This document shows, in pieces, positions 1 to 8,629 of a stretch of 20,001 nucleotides of DNA. Both the position numbers and the translations under genes were made by a program. The notes beneath the pieces are model-generated. The model saw only the letters and a program-made list of their open reading frames with translations. It was not told the origin of the DNA and searched no databases. How positions within the stretch are numbered: position 1 is the first letter of the stretch; each line of letters begins with the position of its first letter. This stretch comes from Candidatus Bipolaricaulota bacterium (lineage in GTDB: Bacteria; Bipolaricaulota; Bipolaricaulia; RBG-16-55-9), in assembly GCA_015487455.1 (NCBI GenBank), contig WFPR01000070.1:1-20001 (forward strand), written 5' to 3'.

Positions 1-777
1 CACGGGCCCCTTCCCCAGCTCCACGGCCCCCACCTTCTTCTTCTCGGCCTCCATCGTCGGGAAGTCCGTGGCAAACTCCACATCGACGGCGATGCCCACT
101 TTGGGATCGATGGCAAACGCGCTCGTGCGCGCCCCCCGCAGCCCGACCTCCTCCTGGACCGTGGCCACCGCGTACACCTCCGCCTTGGGGTTGAGCTGGC
201 CAAGGAGCCGCGCAGCCTCCAGCACGATGAACGCCCCGACTTTGTCGTCGATCCCCCGTGCGACCAGGAGCCCGTTTCTCAATTCTTGGGGCTCGTAGGC
301 CAGCACGACGGGGTCCCCGATCTGCACGAACTTCTCGGCCTCTTCTTTGTTGCGGGCGCCGATGTCGATCCAGAGATCTTCCACTTTGGCCACCTTCTCG
401 CGCGCCTCGTTCCTGAGGAGATGGATGGGCTTCTTCCCGATGACGCCCAGAACGCGCCCCTCGCGGGTTCGCACCCAGACGCGCTGGCCCTGCAGAATTT
501 GGGGGTCCCAGCCGCCGATCGTCGTGAAGTACAAAAAGCCCTGGTCGTCGATGTGCGTGATCATGAGCCCGATCTCGTCCATGTGGCCCGCCAGCATCAC
601 CCGGGGGCTTCCGCCCTCGTTGACGAGCGCGTAGGCGTTCCCGTGGGCGTCCGTCCACACGCGATCGGCGAACGTTTTGGCTTCTTCGAGCCAGACGCGG
701 GCGGCCTCCTCCTCGAAGCCCGAAGGGCTGATCGTCCGAAGCAGCTTCTTCAAGAACTCCAAAGATCGAGCTTCCAT
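1..777 (-). CDS. M42 family metallo-aminopeptidase (glutamyl aminopeptidase / cellulase M-like), 3' part outside the window
   Basis: My translation of the minus strand from ATG at 777-775 gives 259 residues that run off the left edge, so the C-terminus is missing. The M42 metal and catalytic motifs are visible in order: AGHMDE (H65, D67), GIDDKVG (D177), VQEEVGLRGA (E209 as probable catalytic base, E210 as ligand) and VDVEF (D232). Family knowledge: M42 enzymes are cytosolic, di-metal, dodecameric aminopeptidases that trim peptides, and are common in thermophiles. The last ligand His expected near the C-terminus lies outside the window. The start is supported by a strong Shine-Dalgarno (AAGGAGGGAG, 793-784 on the minus strand) about 6 nt upstream. 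The gene is divergent from alaS. Exact substrate preference cannot be read from the sequence. Confidence 0.93.
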   Translation of the reverse strand, partial: MEARSLEFLKKLLRTISPSGFEEEAARVWLEEAKTFADRVWTDAHGNAYALVNEGGSPRVMLAGHMDEIGLMITHIDDQGFLYFTTIGGWDPQILQGQRVWVRTREGRVLGVIGKKPIHLLRNEAREKVAKVEDLWIDIGARNKEEAEKFVQIGDPVVLAYEPQELRNGLLVARGIDDKVGAFIVLEAARLLGQLNPKAEVYAVATVQEEVGLRGARTSAFAIDPKVGIAVDVEFATDFPTMEAEKKKVGAVELGKGPV

Positions 778-806
778 CCCAACTCCCTCCTTGAGCGGGT
801 CCGTCG

Positions 807-835
807 ATCATAAAGCCGCAAGGCAAGGGTTGCAA
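807..835 (-). promoter_or_regulatory. Sigma-70-type promoter of the M42 peptidase gene
   Basis: Read on the minus strand: -35 TTGCAA (835-830), a 17-nt spacer, -10 TATGAT (812-807). Transcription would start near 800, giving a leader of about 23 nt that contains the Shine-Dalgarno. The -35 is a palindrome and is also positioned as the -35 of alaS. Confidence 0.6.
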
Positions 836-859
836 TCCCCCGGCGGCTCCACCTAGAAT
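830..859 (+). promoter_or_regulatory. Leaderless promoter of alaS
   Basis: -35 TTGCAA (830-835), an 18-nt spacer, -10 TAGAAT (854-859), then 8 nt to the ATG at 868. The expected transcription start falls on or next to the start codon, and there is no Shine-Dalgarno before it, so the mRNA is probably leaderless. Confidence 0.6.
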
Positions 860-867
860 TTGGCGCC

Positions 868-3567
868 ATGAAGGCGCTCAAGGCGGCCCAAATCCGCGAA
901 AGCTTTTTGAAGTTCTTCGAGGCGCGGGGGCACAGGGTCGTCCCCAGCTCGTCGCTCGTCCCGGATGATCCGACGCTGCTCTTCACCAACGCCGGGATGG
1001 TCCAGTTCAAGAACGTCTTCCTGGGGCTGGAGAAGCGGCCCTACACCCGCGCGACCAGCTGCCAGAAGTGCATGCGCGTCTCGGGCAAGCACAACGACCT
1101 CGAAGAAGTGGGCCCCAGCCCCCGCCACCACACCTTCTTCGAGATGCTCGGGAACTTCTCCTTCGGCGATTATTTCAAGCGCGAGGCCATCCATTGGGCC
1201 TGGGAGCTCCTCACAAGGGAGTGGGGCATCCCGCCCGAGCGGCTCGTCATCACCGTCCACAAGGACGACGAGGAGGCCCCGCGCTACTGGCTGGAGCTCC
1301 CCGACGTCCGGGAGTCGCAGATCTTAAGGATGGGCGACGCGACGAACTTCTGGAGCATGGGGGACGTCGGCCCCTGCGGCCCGACCACCGAGCTGCACTA
1401 CGACTGGGGGCCCGAAGCCTGCACCTGCGGGCGGCCCGACTGCTCCGTGGCGCTGGACAACGGCTGCGGCCGTTGGCTCGAGGTCTGGAACCTCGTCTTC
1501 ATGCAGTACGACCAGGCCCCCGACGGAAGGCGCACACCCCTCCCCAAGCCCGGCGTCGACACGGGGATGGGCCTCGAGCGCATCGCCTCCGTGCTCCAGC
1601 ACGCCCCCACCAACTACGACACCGACCTCTTCCGCCCCCTGCTGCGGAAGATCCGCGAGCTTGCGGGGCACTCCGAGGAGCAAATGCGGGAGCACATCGT
1701 GCCCTATCGCGTGATCGCCGACCACGGGCGGGCGATGACGTTCCTGATCGCCGACGGGGTCGTGCCCGGCAACGAGGAGCGCTCCTATGTGTTGCGAATG
1801 CTCATCCGGCGCGCCATCCGTTTCGGCAAGAAGCTCGGGCTCGAGGGGCCGTTCCTGGGCGAGGTCGCCCGGGTTGTGATCCAGACGATGGGCGACGCCT
1901 ACCCCGAGCTGCGCGAGCGCGAGGGGTTTATTCTGAAGGCGATCGCCCAAGAGGAGGAGCGCTTCGAGCGAACATATCAAGCGGGCATGGCCTGGATCGA
2001 GCAGCTCCTCGCCGAGAAGGCGCGCAAGGGCGAGCGGGTCATCACGGGCGAGGAGGCGTTCTTCCTGCACGACACCCACGGCTTCCACGTTCAAATCATC
2101 GAGGACATCGCGCGGGAGCGGGGCTTTACGGTCGATCGGGCGGGCTTCGAACACGAGATGCGGAAGCAGAAGGAGCGCTCCAAGGCCGCCTCGCCGCTGG
2201 CGCTGGGGAAGGCCGCCGTGGCGATCGCGACGGAGGCCGCGAAAGCGACAGAGAAGCTGCCGCCGACTCGCTTCGTGGGCTACGAGCGCGTCGAGGCCGA
2301 GAGCGCCGTCGTCGCCCTCTTCAACGAGCGGAACGAGCCCGTGGACGAGCTTCGAGAGGGCCAGAAGGGCCTTCTGGTCGTGGAGGAGACGCCCTTCTAC
2401 GCCGAGGCGGGCGGCCAAGTGGCCGACACGGGCCTCATCGAGAACAAAGCGCGACCGGGGCGAGCCCACGTGCTGGACGTGCAGAAGGACGCCCGCGGCG
2501 TCTTCTACCACCGCGTTGAAGTGCTGGAGGGCGCGTTCCGTCGCGGGGACGCCTGTGCGCTCAAGATCGACGTCGAGCGGCGCAAGCGCACCCAGCGCAA
2601 CCACACGGCCACGCACATCCTGCACGCGGCCCTTCGGGAGGTGCTGGGGCACGCGGGCGGCATCCAGGCGGGCTCGCGGGTGGCGCCCGACGAGCTGCGC
2701 TTCGACTTCACCCACTTCGCGCCGCTGAGCGACGAGGAGATCGCCAAAGTCGAGGCGATCGCCAACCGCGTCATCCTGAACGACTGTCCCGTCGAGATCA
2801 CGTTCGAGCCGCTGGAGGAGGCCAAGGCCCGGGGCGCCATGGCCCTCTTCCCCGAGGACTATCAAGGCAAGGAGAAGGTCCGCGTGGTCACGATCCGGGA
2901 GGACGGGCGGCCGTTCAGCGTGGAGCTCTGCGGCGGCACGCACGTCAAGCACACGGGCGAGATCGGGCTCTTCAAGGTTGTCAGAGAGGAGGGCGTCTCG
3001 GCGGGGGTGCGCCGCGTGTACGTGGCCACGGGCGACAACCTGCTGCGCCATCTGGCCCAGAAGGAACGGCTGCTCAAAGCGCTGGAGGAGCGGCTGCGGG
3101 CGAGCGAGGCGGAGTTGCTCAAGAAGCTTGAGGCTCTCCTCAAGGAGCGCGAGCGCCTGGAGCGCGAGCTTGAGCAACTCCAGGCGCAGCGGGTTCGGGC
3201 GCTGGCCGAGGAGCTGCTCGCCCGGAGGGAGCAAGCCGACGGCTTCGAGGTCGTCGCAGCCAAGGTCGAGCTGGACGTCGAGGCGATGAAGGCGCTGGCC
3301 GACCTCATCGCGGAGAAGTTGGACAAGGGCGTGGTGCTGCTGGGGACGGCGAAGGACGGGCGGGCGGTGCTCGTGGCCAAGGTGAGCGACGCCCTGACCC
3401 CTCGGGTCAAGGCCGGGGATCTGGTGCGGGAGGCGGCGCAACTCGTCGGCGGGAAGGGCGGCGGGACCCCGAGATTCGCCCAAGGCGGCGGCCCCGACGC
3501 GGCCAAGCTCGACGAGGCCCTCCGGCACGTCGCCCGGAAGCTCAAGGGCGCCAAAGCCAAAGGCTAA
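868..3567 (+). CDS. alaS: Alanyl-tRNA synthetase
   Basis: An 899-residue AlaRS, a normal length for the family. It charges tRNA-Ala with alanine and edits mischarged Ser/Gly. Domains in order: class II aminoacylation core from the N-terminus, with TNAGMVQFK near residue 40 and motif 3 GVDTGMGLER at 229-238; the tRNA-recognition middle domain; the editing domain with HTATH (H579, H583) and CGGTH (C688, H692), the four zinc/editing ligands; a coiled coil at about 730-790; and the C-Ala domain ending in GGKGGG and FAQGGG. All catalytic elements look intact. A cysteine-rich insert (ACTCGRPDC, about residues 185-193) precedes LEVWNLVFMQ, as in many AlaRS. ATG 868 is chosen because the protein begins as AlaRS usually does and the -10 hexamer lies just upstream; no Shine-Dalgarno is present. 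It is divergent from the M42 peptidase and ends 17 nt from the convergent gene. Confidence 0.98.
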   Translation: MKALKAAQIRESFLKFFEARGHRVVPSSSLVPDDPTLLFTNAGMVQFKNVFLGLEKRPYTRATSCQKCMRVSGKHNDLEEVGPSPRHHTFFEMLGNFSFGDYFKREAIHWAWELLTREWGIPPERLVITVHKDDEEAPRYWLELPDVRESQILRMGDATNFWSMGDVGPCGPTTELHYDWGPEACTCGRPDCSVALDNGCGRWLEVWNLVFMQYDQAPDGRRTPLPKPGVDTGMGLERIASVLQHAPTNYDTDLFRPLLRKIRELAGHSEEQMREHIVPYRVIADHGRAMTFLIADGVVPGNEERSYVLRMLIRRAIRFGKKLGLEGPFLGEVARVVIQTMGDAYPELREREGFILKAIAQEEERFERTYQAGMAWIEQLLAEKARKGERVITGEEAFFLHDTHGFHVQIIEDIARERGFTVDRAGFEHEMRKQKERSKAASPLALGKAAVAIATEAAKATEKLPPTRFVGYERVEAESAVVALFNERNEPVDELREGQKGLLVVEETPFYAEAGGQVADTGLIENKARPGRAHVLDVQKDARGVFYHRVEVLEGAFRRGDACALKIDVERRKRTQRNHTATHILHAALREVLGHAGGIQAGSRVAPDELRFDFTHFAPLSDEEIAKVEAIANRVILNDCPVEITFEPLEEAKARGAMALFPEDYQGKEKVRVVTIREDGRPFSVELCGGTHVKHTGEIGLFKVVREEGVSAGVRRVYVATGDNLLRHLAQKERLLKALEERLRASEAELLKKLEALLKERERLERELEQLQAQRVRALAEELLARREQADGFEVVAAKVELDVEAMKALADLIAEKLDKGVVLLGTAKDGRAVLVAKVSDALTPRVKAGDLVREAAQLVGGKGGGTPRFAQGGGPDAAKLDEALRHVARKLKGAKAKG

Positions 3568-3584
3568 GCCCAAGACGGTGAAAG

Positions 3585-4115
3585 TTAAAAGCGCATCAGG
3601 GCGCCCAGCACGAGCCCGACGCTGGGGTCCACGCCCAGGGGCGAGCCGAACCCCGCCCCCAGCTCAAAGAACATCCGAAAGGGCGAGCGCTCCGTTGAGC
3701 TCGCCTCCAGCCCCAGCATCACGTGCGGGCTCAGCCCGAGCTCCCAAGACCACAGCAGGTAAAACGTCGCCCCGATCCCCGCGTAGGTGTCCAGCGGGAT
3801 CGGGATCTCGACGAAACGAATTCGGCCCAAGAACGCTTTCACGTTGAGGTCGAGCATCAGCGCCCGCTCGACGAGGTGCAACGGCACCCCCAGCTCGACC
3901 CTCAAGATCTCCGCGTGCAGGAGGACGTAGGGCTCCGGCAGGGTGAAGAGCGGGAGCTTCAGGCCCACCCCTCGCCACACCCGGGGGGCGGCCCACGCCT
4001 CCGCTTCGGCCCCCGTCGGCCAGAGGCTTACGGCCAGAATCACCCCCGAGATCAACCCCGAGACGAACGCCCGAGCGATCGTGCTTTTGCTTAGGCCCAC
4101 CCGTCGCCGTCGCAT
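3585..4115 (-). CDS. Small exported beta-barrel-like protein, function unknown
   Basis: A 176-residue protein with a basic N-terminus (MRRRR), a hydrophobic stretch at about residues 14-32 and a probable signal-peptidase site after the AEA/AWA region near 37-42. The rest alternates polar and hydrophobic residues, with many Gly, Leu and aromatics, and ends in ALMRF. A terminal Phe after alternating residues is typical of outer-membrane beta-barrel proteins recognised by the BAM machinery. I therefore infer a small outer-membrane or surface protein in a diderm cell; no family is recognised. The start is ATG 4115, with GAGGAGG upstream at a slightly long spacing. The gene converges on alaS with a 17-nt gap and is divergent from the ABC exporter operon. 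Periplasmic location is the main alternative. Confidence 0.7.
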   Translation of the reverse strand: MRRRRVGLSKSTIARAFVSGLISGVILAVSLWPTGAEAEAWAAPRVWRGVGLKLPLFTLPEPYVLLHAEILRVELGVPLHLVERALMLDLNVKAFLGRIRFVEIPIPLDTYAGIGATFYLLWSWELGLSPHVMLGLEASSTERSPFRMFFELGAGFGSPLGVDPSVGLVLGALMRF

Positions 4116-4147
4116 CCCGCGATCGCGGCCTCCTCACGAGGGCTCAA

Positions 4148-4176
4148 ATTATCGCACGTCGACCCATCACCCGCAA
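4148..4176 (-). promoter_or_regulatory. Promoter of the exported barrel-like protein gene
   Basis: On the minus strand: TTGCGG (4176-4171), a 17-nt spacer, GATAAT (4153-4148). It lies about 33 nt before the start codon and is back-to-back with the ABC exporter promoter at 4199-4227. Confidence 0.5.
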
Positions 4177-4198
4177 GACCGCTTGTCGTGGGCCTGCC

Positions 4199-4227
4199 TT
4201 GAAGCTCTTTGCGCCCCGGCCTACAAT
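4199..4227 (+). promoter_or_regulatory. Promoter of the ABC exporter / purQ operon
   Basis: TTGAAG (4199-4204), a 17-nt spacer, TACAAT (4222-4227). Transcription would start near 4234. This favours ATG 4268 over the upstream in-frame TTG at 4199, which would lie inside the -35 element. Confidence 0.65.
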
Positions 4228-4267
4228 GAGACGCTCTTTTTGTCGAGACGGTTCGAGGGCGCTTCCG

Positions 4268-6001
4268 ATGAAGGGCATCCTGCACCACCTCTGGCGGTAT
4301 CGTGTGCGCGTGCTGTTGGGCGTGCTGGCCCTGCTCTTCGTCGATTTGGGCCAGCTGGCCGTCCCCCGCATCCTGCAGTTTGCGATCGACGGGCTGGCCC
4401 AGGGCCGGGGGGAACGCCTGCTCGTTTATGCGGCCCTGGTGCTCGCGGCCGGGCTCTTCGTGGCGATCTTTCGCTTCTTCTGGCGGTACTTCCTGCTGGG
4501 GGCCTCGCGCCGCATCCGCCGCGACATCCGCGCCCGGCTCTACGAGCACATCCTGACCCTGCCGCCGAAGTTCTTCCAGCGGCAGAAGACGGGCGAGCTG
4601 ATGGCCCACTTCACCAACGACGTCGACGCCGTCATGATGGCCTCGGGCTTCGGGGTGCTCGCGTTCGCCGACTTCCTGATCATGGCCACCTTCTGCGTCG
4701 CGATGATGCTCTCGATCAGCCCCCAGCTCACGCTCTGGGCGTTCGCGCCGCTGCCCGCCCTCACGGCCCTGGTGATCGTCTTCGGCCGGGTCATCCACCG
4801 GCGCTTCCACGCCGTCCAGGAGACGTTCTCGGAGCTGACGGAGAAGGTGCGCGAGGCGATCGCGGGGGTTCGAGTCGTCAAGGCGTTCGCCCAGGAGGAC
4901 GGCCTGGCCCGCGACTTCGCCCGCACCAACCAAAAGTTCATCGCGCAGAACATGCGCCTGGTGCGGGTCTGGGGGCTATTCGAGCCGATGATCGCGTTCA
5001 TGAGCGGGCTGTCCGTCATGATCGTGCTGCTCGTCGGCGGCCGCCTGGTGCTCCAGGGGGCGATCACCCTGGGCGAGTTCGTCGCCTTTAATGGTTATCT
5101 AGCGCTCATGACCTGGCCGATGATGGCCCTCGGATGGATGGTCAACATGATGCAGCGGGGCAGCGCCTCGATGAGGCGCATCGAGGCGATCCTGGCCGTC
5201 GAGCCCGAGATCAAAGACAAAGACGGCGCGATCCCCTTCGACGGGCCGGGGCGGATCGAGTTCAAGCGCCTGACGTTCCGCTACGACGAGAACGACGAGA
5301 AGAGCCCGCCCGCCTTGCAGGACATCGAGTTGGTGATCGAACCGGGGCGGACGCTGGGCGTGGTGGGGCTCACCGGGGCGGGGAAGAGCACCTTGGCGCA
5401 TCTGATCGTGCGGGCCTTCGACCCGCCGCCCGGGGCCTTGTTGATCGACGGGCGCGACGTGCGGGACTACCAGCTCAAGAGCTTGCGCAAGCACATCGCG
5501 CTCGTCCCGCAGGACGCGTTCCTGTTCTCGACGACGATCCGGGAGAACATCGCCTTCGGGCGACCCGACGCCCCGCTGGACGAGGTCGTCGAGGCGGCGA
5601 AGCGGGCGGGCATCTATGAAGAAATTCTGGAGATGCCCCAGGGCTTCGACACGGTCGTGGGCGAGCGCGGGGTCTCGCTCTCGGGCGGCCAGCGGCAGCG
5701 CCTCGCGATCGCGCGCGCCCTGCTCATGGACCCCAAAATTTTGATTCTAGACGACGCCCTCTCCGCCGTGGACGCCGAGAAGGAGGAGGAAATTTTACGG
5801 AACTTGCAGGGCGTGCTGCGGACGCGCACCGCCATCGTGATCGCACATCGCATCTCGGCCGTGAAGGATTTAGATTTCATCGTCGTGCTGGACAAGGGCC
5901 GCATCGTCGAGCAGGGCACCCACGAGGAGCTGCTGGCCCGGGACGGGCTCTACGCCCGTCTCTACCGGCTGCAGCGGGTCGAGGCGGAGGTGGCCGTCTG
6001 A
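4268..6001 (+). CDS. ABC exporter half-transporter, subunit with a non-canonical Walker B (TMD-NBD)
   Basis: A 577-residue type IV (ABCB-like) half-transporter: about six membrane helices in residues 1-320, then a nucleotide-binding domain. Walker A GLTGAGKST is at 367-375, the signature LSGGQ at 471-475, and Walker B ILILDD ends at D495-D496. The catalytic Glu after Walker B is Asp (D496). This is the pattern of the degenerate-site subunit in heterodimeric exporters such as TM287/TM288, BmrCD and LmrCD. The H-loop (IAHRIS) is present. Start ATG 4268 has GAGGG (4255-4259) 8 nt upstream. The partner subunit begins 1 nt after the stop. Substrate is unknown; such pairs export drugs, lipids or peptides. 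Confidence 0.93.
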   Translation: MKGILHHLWRYRVRVLLGVLALLFVDLGQLAVPRILQFAIDGLAQGRGERLLVYAALVLAAGLFVAIFRFFWRYFLLGASRRIRRDIRARLYEHILTLPPKFFQRQKTGELMAHFTNDVDAVMMASGFGVLAFADFLIMATFCVAMMLSISPQLTLWAFAPLPALTALVIVFGRVIHRRFHAVQETFSELTEKVREAIAGVRVVKAFAQEDGLARDFARTNQKFIAQNMRLVRVWGLFEPMIAFMSGLSVMIVLLVGGRLVLQGAITLGEFVAFNGYLALMTWPMMALGWMVNMMQRGSASMRRIEAILAVEPEIKDKDGAIPFDGPGRIEFKRLTFRYDENDEKSPPALQDIELVIEPGRTLGVVGLTGAGKSTLAHLIVRAFDPPPGALLIDGRDVRDYQLKSLRKHIALVPQDAFLFSTTIRENIAFGRPDAPLDEVVEAAKRAGIYEEILEMPQGFDTVVGERGVSLSGGQRQRLAIARALLMDPKILILDDALSAVDAEKEEEILRNLQGVLRTRTAIVIAHRISAVKDLDFIVVLDKGRIVEQGTHEELLARDGLYARLYRLQRVEAEVAV

Positions 6002-6002
6002 G

Positions 6003-7856
6003 ATGCCGCCCGGGGGGATGGAGTACGTCTGGGAAGAGGAGAAGCTGGGGAAGGCGTACGACGCGCGGCTGATGCGCCGCCTCCTCCGCTATGTGAGGCC
6101 CTACCGAGGGCTCTTCGCGCTGGCGATCGCGCTCTCGTTCGGGGTGACCGCGCTGGAGCTGGTCATCCCCTACATCACCAAGACGGCCATCGACGGCTAC
6201 ATCGTGCCCGCCGCCCGCGGGGCGCTTCCCTTCGAGCGCGCATTTCAGGGCGTGCTGACGTTGGCCCTGCTGTTTGTGGGCGTGCTCCTGCTGCGGCTGC
6301 TTGCGGCCTTCGGGCAGACGTACCTGCTGCAGCACACGGGCCAGCGGGTCATGTACGACATGCGCACCCAGATCTTCGCGCACCTGATGCGCCTGCCCGT
6401 CCGCTTCTTCGATCGGAACCCCGTCGGGCGGCTCGTGACCCGTGCGACGAACGACGTGGCCGCGATCAACGAGATGTACAGCGCCGTGCTGGTGAGCGCC
6501 TTCAAGGACGTCTTCTTGATCGTGGGCATCCTCGCCATCATGCTGGGGCTCAACTGGAAGCTCGCGCTGCTCGTGCTGCTGCTCGTGCCGCTGCTCGGCT
6601 GGGTGACCTTCGAGTTCCGCAAGAGGGCGCGCGAGGCGTTCCGCGAGGTGCGGCGCAAGCTGGCCAAGCTCAACGCGTACTTGGCCGAGAGCCTCTCCGG
6701 GATGGCCATCATCCAGCTCTTCGTCCGCGAGCGCCGCAGCTTCGACGAGTTTCACAAGATCAACGTCGAGGAGTACCAAGCCCACCTGCGCCAGATCATG
6801 GTCTTCGCGACCTTCCAGCCCTTGATCCACATCATCAACGCGCTGGGAGCCGCGCTGATCTTGTGGTACGGCGGCTCCGGCGTGCTCCAGGGCGCCTTCA
6901 CCCTGGGGTCGCTGGTGGCGTTTTTAAGCTACGTCGACATGCTCTTCCAGCCCATCCGCGATTTGTCTGAAAAGTACAACATTCTGCAGGGGGCGATGGC
7001 CGCCTCCGAGCGCATCTTCCAGCTCCTGGACGAGCCGCCGGAGCGCTACAAGGGCCGCAAGCTGCCCGACGTCAAGGGCCGGATCGAGTTCCGCGACGTC
7101 TGGTTCTCGTATCAGGCGGAGCCGCAGGACGAGGCCGACTGGACCCTGAAGGGCGTGTCGTTCACGGTGGAGCCCGGCGAGCGGGTGGCCCTCGTCGGGC
7201 CGACGGGCTCCGGCAAGACGACGATCATCAGCCTGCTGCTCAGGCTCTATGAGCCCCAGCGCGGGCAGATCCTGCTGGACGGCGTGGACCTCCGCGAGCT
7301 GGACCTGCAGTTCTTGCGCTCGCAGATGGCCGTGGTCCTCCAGGACGTCTTCCTGTTCTCGGGGGACGTCCTGGGGAACATCCGGCTGCACGCCGAGACG
7401 ATCCCCAGGGAGAAGGCGATCGAGGCGGCGCGGTTCGTCCAGGCCGATCGGTTCATTCGAGAGCTGCCCCACGGCTACGAGACGGAGGTCAAGGAGCGCG
7501 GGGCGACGCTCTCGGTGGGCCAGCGGCAGCTCCTGGCCTTCGCGCGGGCGGTGGCCTTCGACCCCAAAATTTTGATTTTAGACGAGGCCACGGCCCACAT
7601 CGACTCCAAGACGGAGCACCTCATTCAGCAATCGATCGACAAGATTATGGAGGGGCGCACCGCCATCGTGATCGCCCACCGGCTGAGCACCGTTCGCCAC
7701 TGCGACAAGATCTTGGTGCTGCACAAGGGCCGCCTGGTCGAGCAGGGGACGCACGAGGCGCTGCTCGCCCGGCGCGGGCTGTACTACGCGCTCTACACGC
7801 TGCAGTTCGGCGAGACGGGGCGTCCCGCGCTGAACGGGGCGGCTTGGGAGCGATGA
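6003..7856 (+). CDS. ABC exporter half-transporter, subunit with canonical Walker B (TMD-NBD)
   Basis: A 617-residue half-transporter and partner of the preceding gene. It has an N-terminal extension of about 30 residues, six membrane helices (to about residue 330), and an NBD with Walker A GPTGSGKTT (399-407), signature LSVGQ (503-507) and Walker B ending D527-E528, so the catalytic Glu is intact; the H-loop is IAHRLSTV. The altered signature (V in place of G at the third position) complements the first subunit's Asp-for-Glu change: the degenerate site would combine Walker A/B of subunit 1 with LSVGQ of subunit 2. GGAGGTG about 9 nt before ATG 6003 supports that start; ATG 6018 is an alternative. 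Its stop overlaps the purQ start (ATGA), so translation is coupled. Confidence 0.93.
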   Translation: MPPGGMEYVWEEEKLGKAYDARLMRRLLRYVRPYRGLFALAIALSFGVTALELVIPYITKTAIDGYIVPAARGALPFERAFQGVLTLALLFVGVLLLRLLAAFGQTYLLQHTGQRVMYDMRTQIFAHLMRLPVRFFDRNPVGRLVTRATNDVAAINEMYSAVLVSAFKDVFLIVGILAIMLGLNWKLALLVLLLVPLLGWVTFEFRKRAREAFREVRRKLAKLNAYLAESLSGMAIIQLFVRERRSFDEFHKINVEEYQAHLRQIMVFATFQPLIHIINALGAALILWYGGSGVLQGAFTLGSLVAFLSYVDMLFQPIRDLSEKYNILQGAMAASERIFQLLDEPPERYKGRKLPDVKGRIEFRDVWFSYQAEPQDEADWTLKGVSFTVEPGERVALVGPTGSGKTTIISLLLRLYEPQRGQILLDGVDLRELDLQFLRSQMAVVLQDVFLFSGDVLGNIRLHAETIPREKAIEAARFVQADRFIRELPHGYETEVKERGATLSVGQRQLLAFARAVAFDPKILILDEATAHIDSKTEHLIQQSIDKIMEGRTAIVIAHRLSTVRHCDKILVLHKGRLVEQGTHEALLARRGLYYALYTLQFGETGRPALNGAAWER

Positions 7857-8629
7857 GGCCTCGAGTTCTGGTGCTGACCGGCTACGGCATCAACACAGAT
7901 CTGGAGATGGCCTACGCCTTCGAGCGGGCGGGCGCCCGGGCCGAGCGGGTGCACCTGAACGACCTCATCTCCGGGAGCGTGAAGCTCCATGACTACGAGA
8001 TCTTCGTGCTCCCCGGCGGCTTCTCGTTCGCCGACGACTTGGGCGCCGGGAAGGTGCTGGCCGAGCGCCTCCGTGCCCACCTCATGGACGAGCTTTGCGC
8101 GTTCATCGAGGACGGGAAGCTCGTGTTGGGCGTCTGTAACGGCTTCCAGGCGCTCGTCAAGCTGGGGCTGCTCCCGGCCCTGGCGGGCTACGGCCTCCAG
8201 GAGGCGACGCTCACCTTCAACGACTCCGGGCGCTTCGAGGACCGCTGGGTCTATTTGGAGCCCGAGCGCGACTCCGTCTGCGTCTTCACCCGCGGGCTCG
8301 GTCGAATCTATCTGCCCGTGCGGCACGCCGAGGGCAAGTTCGTGCCCAAGGACGAGGGCGTTTTGAAGCGCCTGAACGCCCAGGGGCAGGTCGCGCTGCG
8401 CTACGTCGACCCTCAAGGCCGACGGGCGGGCTACCCCTGGAACCCGAACGGCTCCGTGCAAAACATCGCGGGGATCTGCGACCCGACGGGGCGGGTCTTC
8501 GGGCTCATGCCCCATCCCGAAGCGTACGTGCACAAGTACCACCACCCGCGCTGGACGCGCGAGCCCGTCCCCGAGGAGGGCCAAGGGCTCCAGATCTTCC
8601 GCAACGCCGTGCGGTACGTGTCCGTGTAA
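7853..8629 (+). CDS. purQ: Phosphoribosylformylglycinamidine synthase, glutamine amidotransferase subunit PurQ
   Basis: A 258-residue class I glutamine amidotransferase. PurQ hydrolyses glutamine and passes ammonia to PurL for FGAM synthesis, the fourth step of de novo purine synthesis. The catalytic triad is visible: C95 in GVCNGFQ, H221 and E223 in MPHPEAY. The N-terminal VLVLTGYGINTDLEMA and PGGFSFADDL segments are typical of PurQ. The C-terminal NPNGSVQNIAGICD segment also matches PurQ. ATG 7853 overlaps the ABC transporter stop (ATGA); a TTG at 7844 is in frame but less likely. No PurL or PurS gene lies in the window, so the partners must be encoded elsewhere. The rest of the pur cluster resumes at purM, 3.7 kb downstream, after an accessory region. 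Confidence 0.93.
   Translation: MRPRVLVLTGYGINTDLEMAYAFERAGARAERVHLNDLISGSVKLHDYEIFVLPGGFSFADDLGAGKVLAERLRAHLMDELCAFIEDGKLVLGVCNGFQALVKLGLLPALAGYGLQEATLTFNDSGRFEDRWVYLEPERDSVCVFTRGLGRIYLPVRHAEGKFVPKDEGVLKRLNAQGQVALRYVDPQGRRAGYPWNPNGSVQNIAGICDPTGRVFGLMPHPEAYVHKYHHPRWTREPVPEEGQGLQIFRNAVRYVSV

Noticed and set aside
1324..3573. Long minus-strand open frame (749 codons) opposite alaS
   Set aside because: It is a shadow of the high-GC alaS gene; the alaS frame carries all AlaRS motifs and the opposite frame shows no family features.
4199..4267. Upstream TTG start for the first ABC half-transporter
   Set aside because: It lies inside a well-spaced promoter (TTGAAG/TACAAT), and ATG 4268 has a good Shine-Dalgarno and a typical N-terminus.
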